Assembly (NCBI RefSeq): GCF_002798305.1
Contig: NZ_PCGR01000004.1
Coordinates: forward strand, 1-64,000
DNA length: 64,000 nt
DNA from: Chryseomicrobium excrementi
GTDB lineage: Bacteria; Bacillota; Bacilli; Bacillales_A; Planococcaceae
Reading direction: 5' to 3'
Under the pieces are notes generated by a model. It was not told the DNA's origin. It saw only the letters and a program-made list of their open reading frames with translations, and searched no databases. How positions within the stretch are numbered: the first letter of the stretch is position 1; each line of letters opens with the position of its first letter. This document shows positions 37,421-44,716 of the stretch, piece after piece. The position numbers and the translations under genes were made by a program.

Positions 37421-37446
37421 ATACCCTGTTCGAGAAGACTTTAATC
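37421..37446 (-). promoter_or_regulatory. Sigma-B-type promoter before the YtxH-like gene
   Basis: On the minus strand GATTAA (37441-37446; one base off GTTTAA), a 14-base spacer and a perfect GGGTAT (37421-37426). Confidence 0.65.
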
Positions 37447-37454
37447 TATACATT

Positions 37455-37886
37455 TTATTTTTTCATCATATAGACGTGAGGAATGCCATCTTCTAGAAAT
37501 TCTTCAGAGATGGTTGCAAAACCAAAAGCCCCATAATAGCTTTGCAAATGCGCTTGAGCACAAAGACGAATTGGCTGCGATCCGAATTGATGTTCTGCAG
37601 CAAGCAATGCTTGCTCCATCAATTCTTGTGCCAGTCCCGTTCCGCGATGATCTTTCCTAACAATGACTCGGCCTATAGAAACTTCTTCGTATTTCCCACT
37701 TGGAACGACTCGGCAGTAAGCAATCAATTCTTGTTGTTGATAAAAGATATGTAGAGAGTCTTGATCGTAATTATCGATGTCCGGATAGACACAGTTCTGT
37801 TCGACAACGAAGACATCTGCACGAAGCTTTAGCAGTTGATACAATTCATCAACCGTCAATTCATGAAACTTTTTACATGTCCACAT
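37455..37886 (-). CDS. ElaA-family GNAT acetyltransferase
   Basis: A 143-residue GNAT protein. ElaA features are the LYQLLKLRADVFVVEQNCVYPDIDN start, the acetyl-CoA site VRKDHRGTGLAQELM and the AQAHLQSYYGAFGF segment. The acetyl acceptor is unknown. The ATG has GGAGA about 8 bases upstream. Confidence 0.88.
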   Translation of the reverse strand: MWTCKKFHELTVDELYQLLKLRADVFVVEQNCVYPDIDNYDQDSLHIFYQQQELIAYCRVVPSGKYEEVSIGRVIVRKDHRGTGLAQELMEQALLAAEHQFGSQPIRLCAQAHLQSYYGAFGFATISEEFLEDGIPHVYMMKK

Positions 37887-37984
37887 GGTTCATCTCTCCT
37901 TTTTTCTACTTAATTATGGCATAAGCGGTAGCCAGAGAACCAGAATTTTGATATGCTAGTTGAAATAGTTTCGAGGTGATGGCT

Positions 37985-38482
37985 GTGATCCGATTAATGA
38001 CTGAACAAGATATCCACTCTGTACGGCAAGTCGCTCAAGCCAGTTGGGACGAAACGTACGGCTCTAGTTTTCCAATAGAAAGTTTGCAGGACTGGTTTGA
38101 AAAAAACTATTCTACACCTATGCTCTGCAAACAAATAGAAAAGACACATATGTTTGTAATTGAAGAAGAGGCACAAATCATTGGATTTGCGAGCTTTACA
38201 CAAGTTGATGAAGATGGCGACAGCGAGCTCACAGCCCTCTACATTTCTCCTGAACATAAACAAAAAGGGTACGGCACCTTATTAGTAGAAAAGGGTATCC
38301 AAGTGTTACAACAAAAAGGACTGAACCTATTTGTTTATGTAGAGAGTATGAATACGGCTGCAAGGACTTTTTACGAAAAGCTTGGATTTGAACTAGTCGA
38401 AGAATTTGATGAATACTTTGAAGGCTATCCAACTACAACGGCACAATATTTATTCCCATTGAAAACTCCCACACTCATTTAA
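37985..38482 (+). CDS. GNAT acetyltransferase
   Basis: A 165-residue GNAT enzyme. The acetyl-CoA-binding motif is YISPEHKQKGYGTLLVEKGI, and the C-terminal NTAARTFYEKLGFE segment is typical. The GTG at 37985-37987 is chosen as the start (GAGG 8 bases upstream); earlier in-frame starts overlap that site. The substrate is unknown. Confidence 0.86.
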   Translation: MIRLMTEQDIHSVRQVAQASWDETYGSSFPIESLQDWFEKNYSTPMLCKQIEKTHMFVIEEEAQIIGFASFTQVDEDGDSELTALYISPEHKQKGYGTLLVEKGIQVLQQKGLNLFVYVESMNTAARTFYEKLGFELVEEFDEYFEGYPTTTAQYLFPLKTPTLI

Positions 38483-38499
38483 GAGGTGGGAGTTTTTTC
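38462..38499 (+). terminator. Terminator of the GNAT gene
   Basis: AAAACTCCCAC / GTGGGAGTTTT around a 14-base loop, with a T run; it lies against the end of the convergent DUF4064 gene. Confidence 0.88.
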
Positions 38500-38501
38500 T
38501 C

Positions 38502-39005
38502 TTATAGAGGACGATTCGGCTCGTAGTAATCTAGATCGTCTGGATGGTGACCTTGAGAAGCGGAAGGTGCTTTTCGTACAAAGGACATGATTGCTGCGAT
38601 GTACAATAAGATCGATGTTAGAGATAGAATGAAAGCAAACAATCCTGCAAGAATAAAGAATACTCCGGCTAGTTTTGGATTTCTATTTTTAGAAATAAAG
38701 ACTAATGCCAAGATGTTGAAGATCAAGCTAATGACTAATACGACAACAGCCGCCCATCCAAATACACTGATTGCACCCAATCCTTCAGAGAGAAATTGAG
38801 AGGCCATTTCGGCATCCTCAGCTGTTAATGATGGATCATTCTGCATTTCTGTAATTACATCTTGCTCAAATTGCCCCATTAATTCTGGGTCATCTAATGC
38901 TGCGCTACCACTTGATACAGCGATAGCTAATAGAATAACGGAAATCGCCGTAAATACTGTACCAATTACACCTAAAACCAGTTCTCCTGTGCGTGAAAAC
39001 TTCAT
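38502..39005 (-). CDS. DUF4064 family membrane protein
   Basis: A 167-residue protein. Membrane segment 1 is at about residues 8-30, followed by an extracellular acidic loop (DDPELMGQFEQDV ... SLTAEDAEMASQF), then three more segments between about 80 and 150. This is the DUF4064 layout; the function is unknown. The ATG at 39003-39005 follows GAGGAGG; the longer frame is not used. Confidence 0.82.
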   Translation of the reverse strand: MKFSRTGELVLGVIGTVFTAISVILLAIAVSSGSAALDDPELMGQFEQDVITEMQNDPSLTAEDAEMASQFLSEGLGAISVFGWAAVVVLVISLIFNILALVFISKNRNPKLAGVFFILAGLFAFILSLTSILLYIAAIMSFVRKAPSASQGHHPDDLDYYEPNRPL

Positions 39006-39106
39006 AGTTCTTCCTCCTCGATTCGTTGTGCACTTTGTTATACGGACGAGTAGTGAAAACGTTTCAAGTTTTTTAATCACATTTAAAAATAGGACAAAAA
39101 AACTAG

Positions 39107-39130
39107 ATTTAATTTTTCAACCTCGGGTAA
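39107..39130 (+). promoter_or_regulatory. Possible sigma-B promoter before the 30-residue gene
   Basis: ATTTAA (39107-39112), a 12-base spacer and GGGTAA (39125-39130). It is near consensus but has a short spacer and one -10 mismatch. Confidence 0.4.
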
Positions 39131-39171
39131 ACATAGACTAAGCAACTATACAACAAGAGAGGATGAGAAAA

Positions 39172-39264
39172 ATGGAAAAGAAATTAGTATTTTCACAAGG
39201 AGATTTTCTATACACATTGGCAGGTGCTTCTGCATTAACTGCTCTTGTGGTGTTCTTCATATGA
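39172..39264 (+). CDS. 30-residue membrane peptide
   Basis: A very short gene: MEKKLVFSQGDFLYTLAG, then a hydrophobic stretch ASALTALVVFFI to the stop. AGAGAGG lies 9 bases before the ATG, and a strong terminator (39286-39332) follows. One membrane helix is predicted. No family is recognised. The ribosome site and terminator support it, but no independent evidence of translation is available. Confidence 0.6.
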   Translation: MEKKLVFSQGDFLYTLAGASALTALVVFFI

Positions 39265-39285
39265 TGATTAGAAACTGTGGAGATA

Positions 39286-39332
39286 AATAAAAAGGCAATC
39301 GAAGTTCTAGTGAACCCGATTGCCTTTTATTT
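39286..39332. terminator. Bidirectional terminator with long stem
   Basis: AAATAAAAGGCAATC / GATTGCCTTTTATTT, a 15-base perfect stem between the 30-residue gene and the convergent YjdJ-like GNAT gene. Confidence 0.92.
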
Positions 39333-39612
39333 ATGCTTTTACATCATCATATTCTTTGTACCGATCAAATGCGGATACTACATAAGAGCATACAGCATCC
39401 ATTTTGTAATCATTGTCACGTGCATATTCTGCTGCACGGTCTAAGAGTTTCTTGGCGACTCCTCCACCGCGGAGTTTTGGCGATACAAATGTATGATCCA
39501 TCACCATAATATCCCCTAGTAAAGTCCACGTGATTTCTCCTACCTTTTCATTTCCTTCACGAACTTGATATGCAAATACATCATTTCCTAATTCCGTAAA
39601 TTGAAAATCCAT
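39331..39612 (-). CDS. YjdJ-type short GNAT acetyltransferase
   Basis: A 93-residue minimal GNAT (Acetyltransf_CG type): HTFVSPKLRGGGVAKKLLDRAAEYARDN is the acetyl-CoA loop and helix, and the AVCSYVV strand follows. This length is normal for the YjdJ subgroup. GGAG precedes the ATG. The substrate is unknown. Confidence 0.87.
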   Translation of the reverse strand: MDFQFTELGNDVFAYQVREGNEKVGEITWTLLGDIMVMDHTFVSPKLRGGGVAKKLLDRAAEYARDNDYKMDAVCSYVVSAFDRYKEYDDVKA

Positions 39613-39652
39613 GAATCACCACTCCTTTTTTACAGTCTATCATATTTTCTCC

Positions 39653-40615
39653 TTAGAACGTCAATGGACGCAACTTCGATTCAATTTCTTCTCGACGACT
39701 TTCTAAGAAGGGCGGCAAAGCCAATCGTTGTCCTAAGGTTGCCTTATTCTCATCAACTGCAAAGCCCGGTTCATCTGTCGCTAGTTCATATAATATGCCG
39801 TTTGGCTCTCGAAAATAGATGGACTTAAAATAAAACCGGTCAACGAGACCAGATGTTTCAAAGCCTGCCTGCTGCAAGCGTTCTAGCCATTTCGGATAGT
39901 CTTCCATATTGGGAATTCGAAAAGCCACATGATGGACACTTCCTCTCCCCGGACGCTCTACTGGAAGATCATCACGAGTATGAATATGCACTTCACCGGC
40001 TGGACCTCCAAGTCCAGTCTGAACAACTATTACATCCGGCTGCCCCTGCACGGAGGAAGGGTAACTTCCTGCGTATTCAAATCCCAAAACAGAGGTCAGA
40101 GTGCTTAGCGTTTTATCAGCATGACGAACCGTAAGATAACTTGGACCGAGACCAACTAGTGCGAACTCTTTAGGAATATCGGGATGCTCCCAGGGTTCCC
40201 CGTAAGGTATCCCTTCACCTGGATCGACGACAAGGTGTAAACGTGAGCCTTCAAAGTCTTCAAAGTACAAAACACTTCTTGAAAATGCCTGAGCACGTTC
40301 CAGTACGGGAACATCGAATGATTTTAACCGTTTTCCCCAAAAATCCAACGCTTTCTCAGAACGCACACGAAATCCGGTGTTAGAAATACTAGAGACTCCT
40401 GGATACGTTCTTCCTGCCATTGGTATATCAAAATAGGTCATATCTGTACCTGGCGTGCCTTCTGCGTCTGCATAAAACAAATGATAACTGCTAGGAGAAT
40501 CTTGGTTTACACTTTTCTTCACTAGTCGCATACCAAGAATGTGTGTGAAAAAATAATGATTGTGAACGGCATCTTTCGTGATAGCTGAGACGTGGTGAAT
40601 ACCTGCTAAATGCAT
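39653..40615 (-). CDS. Ring-cleaving dioxygenase, MhqO/MhqE-like
   Basis: A 320-residue protein with two glyoxalase/vicinal-oxygen-chelate halves. Metal-ligand positions are visible at LAGIHHVSAITKD, GRGSVHHVAF and the Glu of GILYELATDEPG. B. subtilis MhqA, MhqE and MhqO are close relatives, induced by hydroquinone and other quinone-like electrophiles through MhqR. The palindrome at 40629-40646, 13 bases upstream of the start, matches the MhqR box, so the same control is likely. Confidence 0.9.
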   Translation of the reverse strand: MHLAGIHHVSAITKDAVHNHYFFTHILGMRLVKKSVNQDSPSSYHLFYADAEGTPGTDMTYFDIPMAGRTYPGVSSISNTGFRVRSEKALDFWGKRLKSFDVPVLERAQAFSRSVLYFEDFEGSRLHLVVDPGEGIPYGEPWEHPDIPKEFALVGLGPSYLTVRHADKTLSTLTSVLGFEYAGSYPSSVQGQPDVIVVQTGLGGPAGEVHIHTRDDLPVERPGRGSVHHVAFRIPNMEDYPKWLERLQQAGFETSGLVDRFYFKSIYFREPNGILYELATDEPGFAVDENKATLGQRLALPPFLESRREEIESKLRPLTF

Positions 40616-40628
40616 AGGAGTTCCCCCT

Positions 40629-40646
40629 TATCTTGAATTCGAGATA
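40629..40646. promoter_or_regulatory. MhqR-type operator
   Basis: TATCTTGAATTCGAGATA, an 18-base palindrome with a single mismatch, matches the MhqR box described for B. subtilis (TATCTCGAATTCGAGATA). It lies immediately upstream of the dioxygenase ribosome site. No mhqR gene is in the window. Confidence 0.75.
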
Positions 40647-40673
40647 CATTGAGTGTACCTTACTTTTCAGCAA

Positions 40674-40702
40674 AAGAAAAGAAACACCGCTAGGGTGTTT
40701 CT
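40674..40702 (-). terminator. Terminator of ypuA
   Basis: On the minus strand a GAAACACC / GGTGTTTC stem with a five-base loop and TTTTCTTTT tail. Confidence 0.88.
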
Positions 40703-40705
40703 CGT

Positions 40706-41599
40706 TTAGTTGAATAGAGAACGTATAGAGGAAATCAAGTCATTGAAGAAGTTTCGAACTCCGTTCCAAAAGCCTTCGTTTTCAGCGATCGAGTCAATCT
40801 GATCTTGAATAGACTTACTCAAATCCTCTAATTGAGATGACCATTGACTAAAATCGATATCTAACTGACGGATGCGGTCCATCAAATCGATTAGTAATTG
40901 ACGATCTTGTTCTGACAGTTCAATTTGTAAGTTACTTAACTGATCATTTACAATTTGCTCAACATCTTCACGTGTAGCCGGATTTTGTTCTGCAATCTGC
41001 TTTTTGATTTCAGTAAGTAGTTCGCTTACCTTTTCTTGATCAATTCCGGCTTCTTCTGAAAGAACTGTAGCAACAGATAGTTCTTCATTAGCTACATCTG
41101 TGCGTTCAGAATCCAGCTTTTCTCCAGAGGCTTCATATGCTTTATAAATTCCGACTAAAGCGGAATGCCCGGTTACAGGACTCGGTGCTGCCACTTCTAC
41201 TGTTGCGTTCTCAATACCAGCTGTCAACATCGCATTGGCATACATATCGTTTGTTACTTGTGTGATGTTATCAGGTGTCACAATCGAGATAACAAGACCT
41301 TTTCCTTCATCCGTACGTGTGATTTTTGCTGAAGAAAACATACGCGCTGAAGGATTTCCGTCTTTGATATACGTGGCGAGATCCTCACCTGTTACTGTAA
41401 TTTCTTCCACAGTAGAAGATTCTGAGACGTTCAACGCTTTTTGTACACTTGTCTTTTGCTCTGCCGTCAAGTTGGCACCGTATACCACAATCGGTACACC
41501 TAGTTTTTCATCTATGACTTCTTGGTTTTCTCCATCCGCAAATGCGGTGAGTGGAACAAACAGTAAAATTGCTAGTAACGTAATTAGTAATCGTTTCAT
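40706..41599 (-). CDS. ypuA: DUF1002 secreted protein, YpuA-like
   Basis: A 297-residue exported protein. The signal peptide is residues 1-21 (MKRLLITLLAILLFVPLTAFA, cleavage after AFA). The DUF1002 domain covers most of the rest (KLGVPIVVYGANLTAEQK ... GHSALVGIYKAYEA), and the C-terminus is a long amphipathic helical region ending in a hydrophobic FFNDLISSIRSLF. The function is unknown. Confidence 0.88.
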   Translation of the reverse strand: MKRLLITLLAILLFVPLTAFADGENQEVIDEKLGVPIVVYGANLTAEQKTSVQKALNVSESSTVEEITVTGEDLATYIKDGNPSARMFSSAKITRTDEGKGLVISIVTPDNITQVTNDMYANAMLTAGIENATVEVAAPSPVTGHSALVGIYKAYEASGEKLDSERTDVANEELSVATVLSEEAGIDQEKVSELLTEIKKQIAEQNPATREDVEQIVNDQLSNLQIELSEQDRQLLIDLMDRIRQLDIDFSQWSSQLEDLSKSIQDQIDSIAENEGFWNGVRNFFNDLISSIRSLFN

Positions 41600-41649
41600 T
41601 AGACTACCCCTTTCAGCATATTAAACGTTCCAAGGAGCAAAAGGTTTCC

Positions 41650-42513
41650 TTACAATTTAGAAAGCGTCCACCCGTCTTGCTGCTCGATCTTCCCGTCTTT
41701 CATTAGTTTACCGAGAGCACGTTTAAATGATGCCTTACTCATTGAAAACATTTCTTGAATCTCATCTGGAGTGGACTTGTCACCAAACGGCATTTTGCCT
41801 CCAACAGATTGCAAATAACGCCAAATCGTTTCTGCGTCATCTGATAGGCGTTCTTGCTTGCGAGGGAGCAACGAGCCATTCAATGTTCCATCTTCTTTAA
41901 CTTCGATAATACGGACTTTAACTTCCTCTCCTAGGCGAGGTTCCTCTAGACGTTCAGACTGATGGACGAATATGCGGTACATGCCTTTAGCAGACAGTAA
42001 GAAAGTTCCTACTGGTAACAATCGGTAGGCACGGGCTTGAATATCACTGTTATATACTGTTGAAGGTGCTTCTACATACAACTCTTCAATCTTCTCTTCT
42101 GTAGCAAGGCGTCCTAGTAAACTTCCTTCTCTATCCGTACGCAAAGTCATGAATAGACAATCACCTGGTTGTGGCCAAAGCTCACGTAGTTTCGGAAGAT
42201 CTTCTGCTTTTACAACTGCTGCTTGACTTCCACCAATATCCACTGTTGCACCGTCGCGATCCGTCACTTTCACTACTTTTGCCCAGCCATACGTTCCTTT
42301 TCGAATAGCGGGGATGTGCCCACTTGCTACCGTGTTGCCTTTGCGGTCACGGTATGTAAAAACAGAAACTTCTTGGCCTTCTTCCCATTCTGTTGGTGCT
42401 TCCGATTCATTAATAACCACAGGGTCTTTATCGCCTGTCACAGCGACCCATTTGGACCCTTCTTTTTCTAATAATGTAACCTTTACTACTGCAGCAATTT
42501 CTAATTCAGCCAT
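41650..42513 (-). CDS. cvfB: CvfB-type S1 RNA-binding protein
   Basis: A 287-residue YitL/CvfB family protein with S1-like domains (around VFTYRDRKGNTVASGHIP and GTFLLSAKGMYRIFVHQSE) and a C-terminal winged helix (FGDKSTPDEIQEMFSMSKASFKRALGKLMKDGKIEQ). In Staphylococcus aureus CvfB binds RNA and affects virulence gene expression. The genes around it are unrelated; it is probably translated from its own transcript or with mntR, 14 bases upstream. Confidence 0.9.
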   Translation of the reverse strand: MAELEIAAVVKVTLLEKEGSKWVAVTGDKDPVVINESEAPTEWEEGQEVSVFTYRDRKGNTVASGHIPAIRKGTYGWAKVVKVTDRDGATVDIGGSQAAVVKAEDLPKLRELWPQPGDCLFMTLRTDREGSLLGRLATEEKIEELYVEAPSTVYNSDIQARAYRLLPVGTFLLSAKGMYRIFVHQSERLEEPRLGEEVKVRIIEVKEDGTLNGSLLPRKQERLSDDAETIWRYLQSVGGKMPFGDKSTPDEIQEMFSMSKASFKRALGKLMKDGKIEQQDGWTLSKL

Positions 42514-42527
42514 ACGAGAGCCCTCCT

Positions 42528-42953
42528 CTAATCTTCTACTTTACTATCTGAGCGGAATTGCTCTAATTGGATTTGAAGCTCAGGGTGTTCTTCAAAGAAC
42601 AAAACAAGCTCTGCGATTCGATCAATCGATTCCCAACTCAAATGATGTTCAATTCCTTCGACGTCCTGATAAATCAATTCTTCCGATACACCGGCAAGTC
42701 GTAGGAAGTTTTCGAGAAGGTCATGACGCTTCACGAGTTTTTTTCCTAATTTATTACCTTTTGGGGTCAATGTTAAACCACGGTACTTTTCATAATGCAA
42801 GTAGCCGTCTTTGTCGAGCTTTTGCACCATTTTTGTAACGGATGAAGGAAGGACTTCCAAAGCTTCCGCGATATCAGATACTCGTGCATACCCTTTTTGT
42901 TCGATCAATTGATAGATTTGTTCAATGTGGTCTTCCATACTTGGTGTTGGCAC
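42528..42953 (-). CDS. mntR: Manganese-responsive repressor MntR
   Basis: A 141-residue DtxR-family regulator very close to B. subtilis MntR (142): [31 protein letters not shown] in the winged helix and [16 protein letters not shown] in the metal-binding domain, with Asp, Glu and His ligands. It represses Mn(II) uptake genes when manganese is plentiful; none of its usual targets is in the window. The GTG at 42951-42953 gives the family start (AAGGAAG 7 bases upstream). Confidence 0.93.
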   Translation of the reverse strand: MPTPSMEDHIEQIYQLIEQKGYARVSDIAEALEVLPSSVTKMVQKLDKDGYLHYEKYRGLTLTPKGNKLGKKLVKRHDLLENFLRLAGVSEELIYQDVEGIEHHLSWESIDRIAELVLFFEEHPELQIQLEQFRSDSKVED

Positions 42954-43037
42954 TTGCGTTCTTCCTTTCCTACTCAGTTCTTTAAGTTTACTACACTCAC
43001 CGAGTAGCGACAAACGACTAAATAATTTCGCTCATAG

Positions 43038-43063
43038 GTTTGAGGCTTTTTAGGCTAGGGTAT
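43038..43063 (+). promoter_or_regulatory. Sigma-B promoter before the Lmo0937-family gene
   Basis: GTTTGA (43038-43043), a 14-base spacer and a perfect GGGTAT (43058-43063), about 50 bases before the ATG. Confidence 0.75.
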
Positions 43064-43114
43064 CCTAATACTAGCCAAGCAAATTTAGTTTATTTAGAAA
43101 AGGAGGTGTCTCGT

Positions 43115-43270
43115 ATGGGCCGCATTTTATGGTTAGTGATTGTCGTACTTATTGTTATTTGGTTATTAGGATTCTTATTAGATTTCGGTGGTGGTTTAAT
43201 CCACACCCTACTGATCATCGCTGGTATCATTTTCGTGATTCAGCTGGTGATGGGAAAACGGTCTCTATAG
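43115..43270 (+). CDS. Lmo0937-family small membrane protein
   Basis: A 51-residue protein with two membrane helices (about residues 3-22 and 27-46) joined by a Gly-rich DFGGG turn. It is the layout of the Lmo0937 family, whose founding member is a sigma-B-controlled Listeria protein. AAAAGGAGG lies before the ATG, and a sigma-B promoter precedes it. The function is unknown, probably envelope stress. Confidence 0.87.
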   Translation: MGRILWLVIVVLIVIWLLGFLLDFGGGLIHTLLIIAGIIFVIQLVMGKRSL

Positions 43271-43272
43271 AA

Positions 43273-43306
43273 AAAGCCGCAGCTAAATGCTGCGGCTTCT
43301 TTTTAT
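43273..43306 (+). terminator. Terminator of the Lmo0937-family gene
   Basis: AAGCCGCAGC / GCTGCGGCTT with a TAAAT loop and a TCTTTTT tail. Confidence 0.9.
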
Positions 43307-43379
43307 GCTTTTTTAATAACCATGATTGGAGTTACGATATGAATCTCAATCTTTCACTACCGCATCATTCATGTATGGA

Positions 43380-43460
43380 TGAGCATGAGACGTCGTTTCC
43401 CAGGGTATCAGAGGTTCTGCGAGACCCCGCAGGAGCCTGCGACGAGGAGACTTTCAGGTG
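43380..43460. repeat. Intergenic GC-rich repeat-like element
   Basis: A GC-rich stretch (GACGTCGTTTCCCAGGGTAT ... CTGCGAGACCCCGCAG ... TTTCAGGTGCTTCCC) stands out from its AT-rich surroundings. It contains a CTGCG-AGACCC-CGCAG hairpin. Elements of this look recur between genes in Bacillales genomes; only one copy is in this window. The rest of 43307-43537 shows no gene. Confidence 0.5.
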
Positions 43461-43537
43461 CTTCCCTTAAAAATGGCTTCTCGTATAAGAAACATAATAA
43501 TTGTATCAATAGAAACTCCAAAATGCGGTCTATTTAT

Positions 43538-44641
43538 CTAGTGAATTCGTGAATAAATACACGTATCTGCAAAGTCTTTTGAATCCGCCTTGCGAGCATT
43601 TCTTCGAAGAATCCCCTCTAACTGATACCCACACCGCTCAGCAACGCGACGACTCCCTTGATTGTCATCATCGCAGCGAATCTCAACACGTACCGCTTGC
43701 AGCTCATTAAAGGCAAATTCCGTCAGCATCTGTACTGCCTCAGTGATATACCCTTTTCCTTCATAGCTTGAGCGCAACCAGTAGCCGATCTCAAAACGGC
43801 GCAATTCCCAGTCGATGCGGTGGAAGCCTGTCGAACCAATAAAATTTCCAGTCTCTTTCTCAAACAAGTGCATACGGAAATCTTCTTGTGTCACATAAGC
43901 AGCAATCGCTTTACGTAGACTTGCTTCTGTCTCTTCAATCTTGGGAGGATGCTGTGCCCAAATCATCCACGGTTTTAGCGTTTCCATACTTTCTGAAATA
44001 GCTTCCCAGACGAGTGGAACGTCTTCAATTTTTGGTGCTCTAACTAAAAGACGTTCTGTTTCAAGTTGTTCCGGTACATAAGGCTTCTGTGTCTGTTCAT
44101 TCACAGCCATCATTTCATCCCAAGCGACCGGAGTCGAGGTCCCTTTCAAGAAATCCTCTCTCGTCATCCCGTAGGTGACAGCGTCATAATACCGGTCTTC
44201 CTTAGGAGAGAACCAAGCCTGTCGGAGTTGAGCTTCTTTGACAAACCCCGCTCGCTCAAACGTTTTGCGCATTGCTACATTGTCTAAGCGAGTATGACCC
44301 TCTAAGCGAATTTTCTTTTCTGGTAAAGAGAAAACGTATTCCGTCACAAGCTTTAACGCCTTGGAGCCATAGCCCTTCCCTCGAGCCGTTTCGGCGATTC
44401 GTAGATCAAATAACGGAATCTCATCTTGTAAATCATGGATTTTGACGATTCCTACTTTTTCAGCCATGTCGTTCTCGACCCAAAACGTTTTGACTTCATC
44501 GGACTCGTAACCACCTTCTCCGATTGTCTTTTCAATCAATTCCCGTTCAGGTGTTGCATTTCCATGGAACGGCCAAGAGTTGGTCGTCAAAAAGTGTATG
44601 AGTTGTTCCTGTTCTTCCATTGTCCATTCTGTAAGCCGCAT
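43538..44641 (-). CDS. Tandem (double) GNAT acetyltransferase
   Basis: A 367-residue protein made of two complete GNAT domains. The first (about 1-165) has the acetyl-CoA motif IAETARGKGYGSKALKL. The second (about 190-367) is of the RimJ/RimL type (LETERLLVRAPKIEDV, YWLRSSYEGKGYITEAVQ, NQGSRRVAERCGYQLEG). They are joined by about 25 residues. Both carry the pyrophosphate-binding loop, so both may be active. The substrate is unknown. GGAGGG precedes the ATG. Confidence 0.9.
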   Translation of the reverse strand: MRLTEWTMEEQEQLIHFLTTNSWPFHGNATPERELIEKTIGEGGYESDEVKTFWVENDMAEKVGIVKIHDLQDEIPLFDLRIAETARGKGYGSKALKLVTEYVFSLPEKKIRLEGHTRLDNVAMRKTFERAGFVKEAQLRQAWFSPKEDRYYDAVTYGMTREDFLKGTSTPVAWDEMMAVNEQTQKPYVPEQLETERLLVRAPKIEDVPLVWEAISESMETLKPWMIWAQHPPKIEETEASLRKAIAAYVTQEDFRMHLFEKETGNFIGSTGFHRIDWELRRFEIGYWLRSSYEGKGYITEAVQMLTEFAFNELQAVRVEIRCDDDNQGSRRVAERCGYQLEGILRRNARKADSKDFADTCIYSRIH

Positions 44642-44716
44642 AGTGCCCTCCTAATACCCTCTGTTGTCTACTGCAAAGCGTACCTTGATTGAGGCAATTT
44701 TGCAATGCTTAGCCCA

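Noticed and set aside
41595-41625. GTTTAA ... GGGTAG before ypuA, like a sigma-B promoter
   Set aside because: The spacer is only 11 bases, and the GGGGTAG is the ribosome site directly before the ATG.
42314-42838. 174-codon plus-strand frame across cvfB and mntR
   Set aside because: It is antisense to two clearly recognised genes, crosses their boundary and shows no family features.
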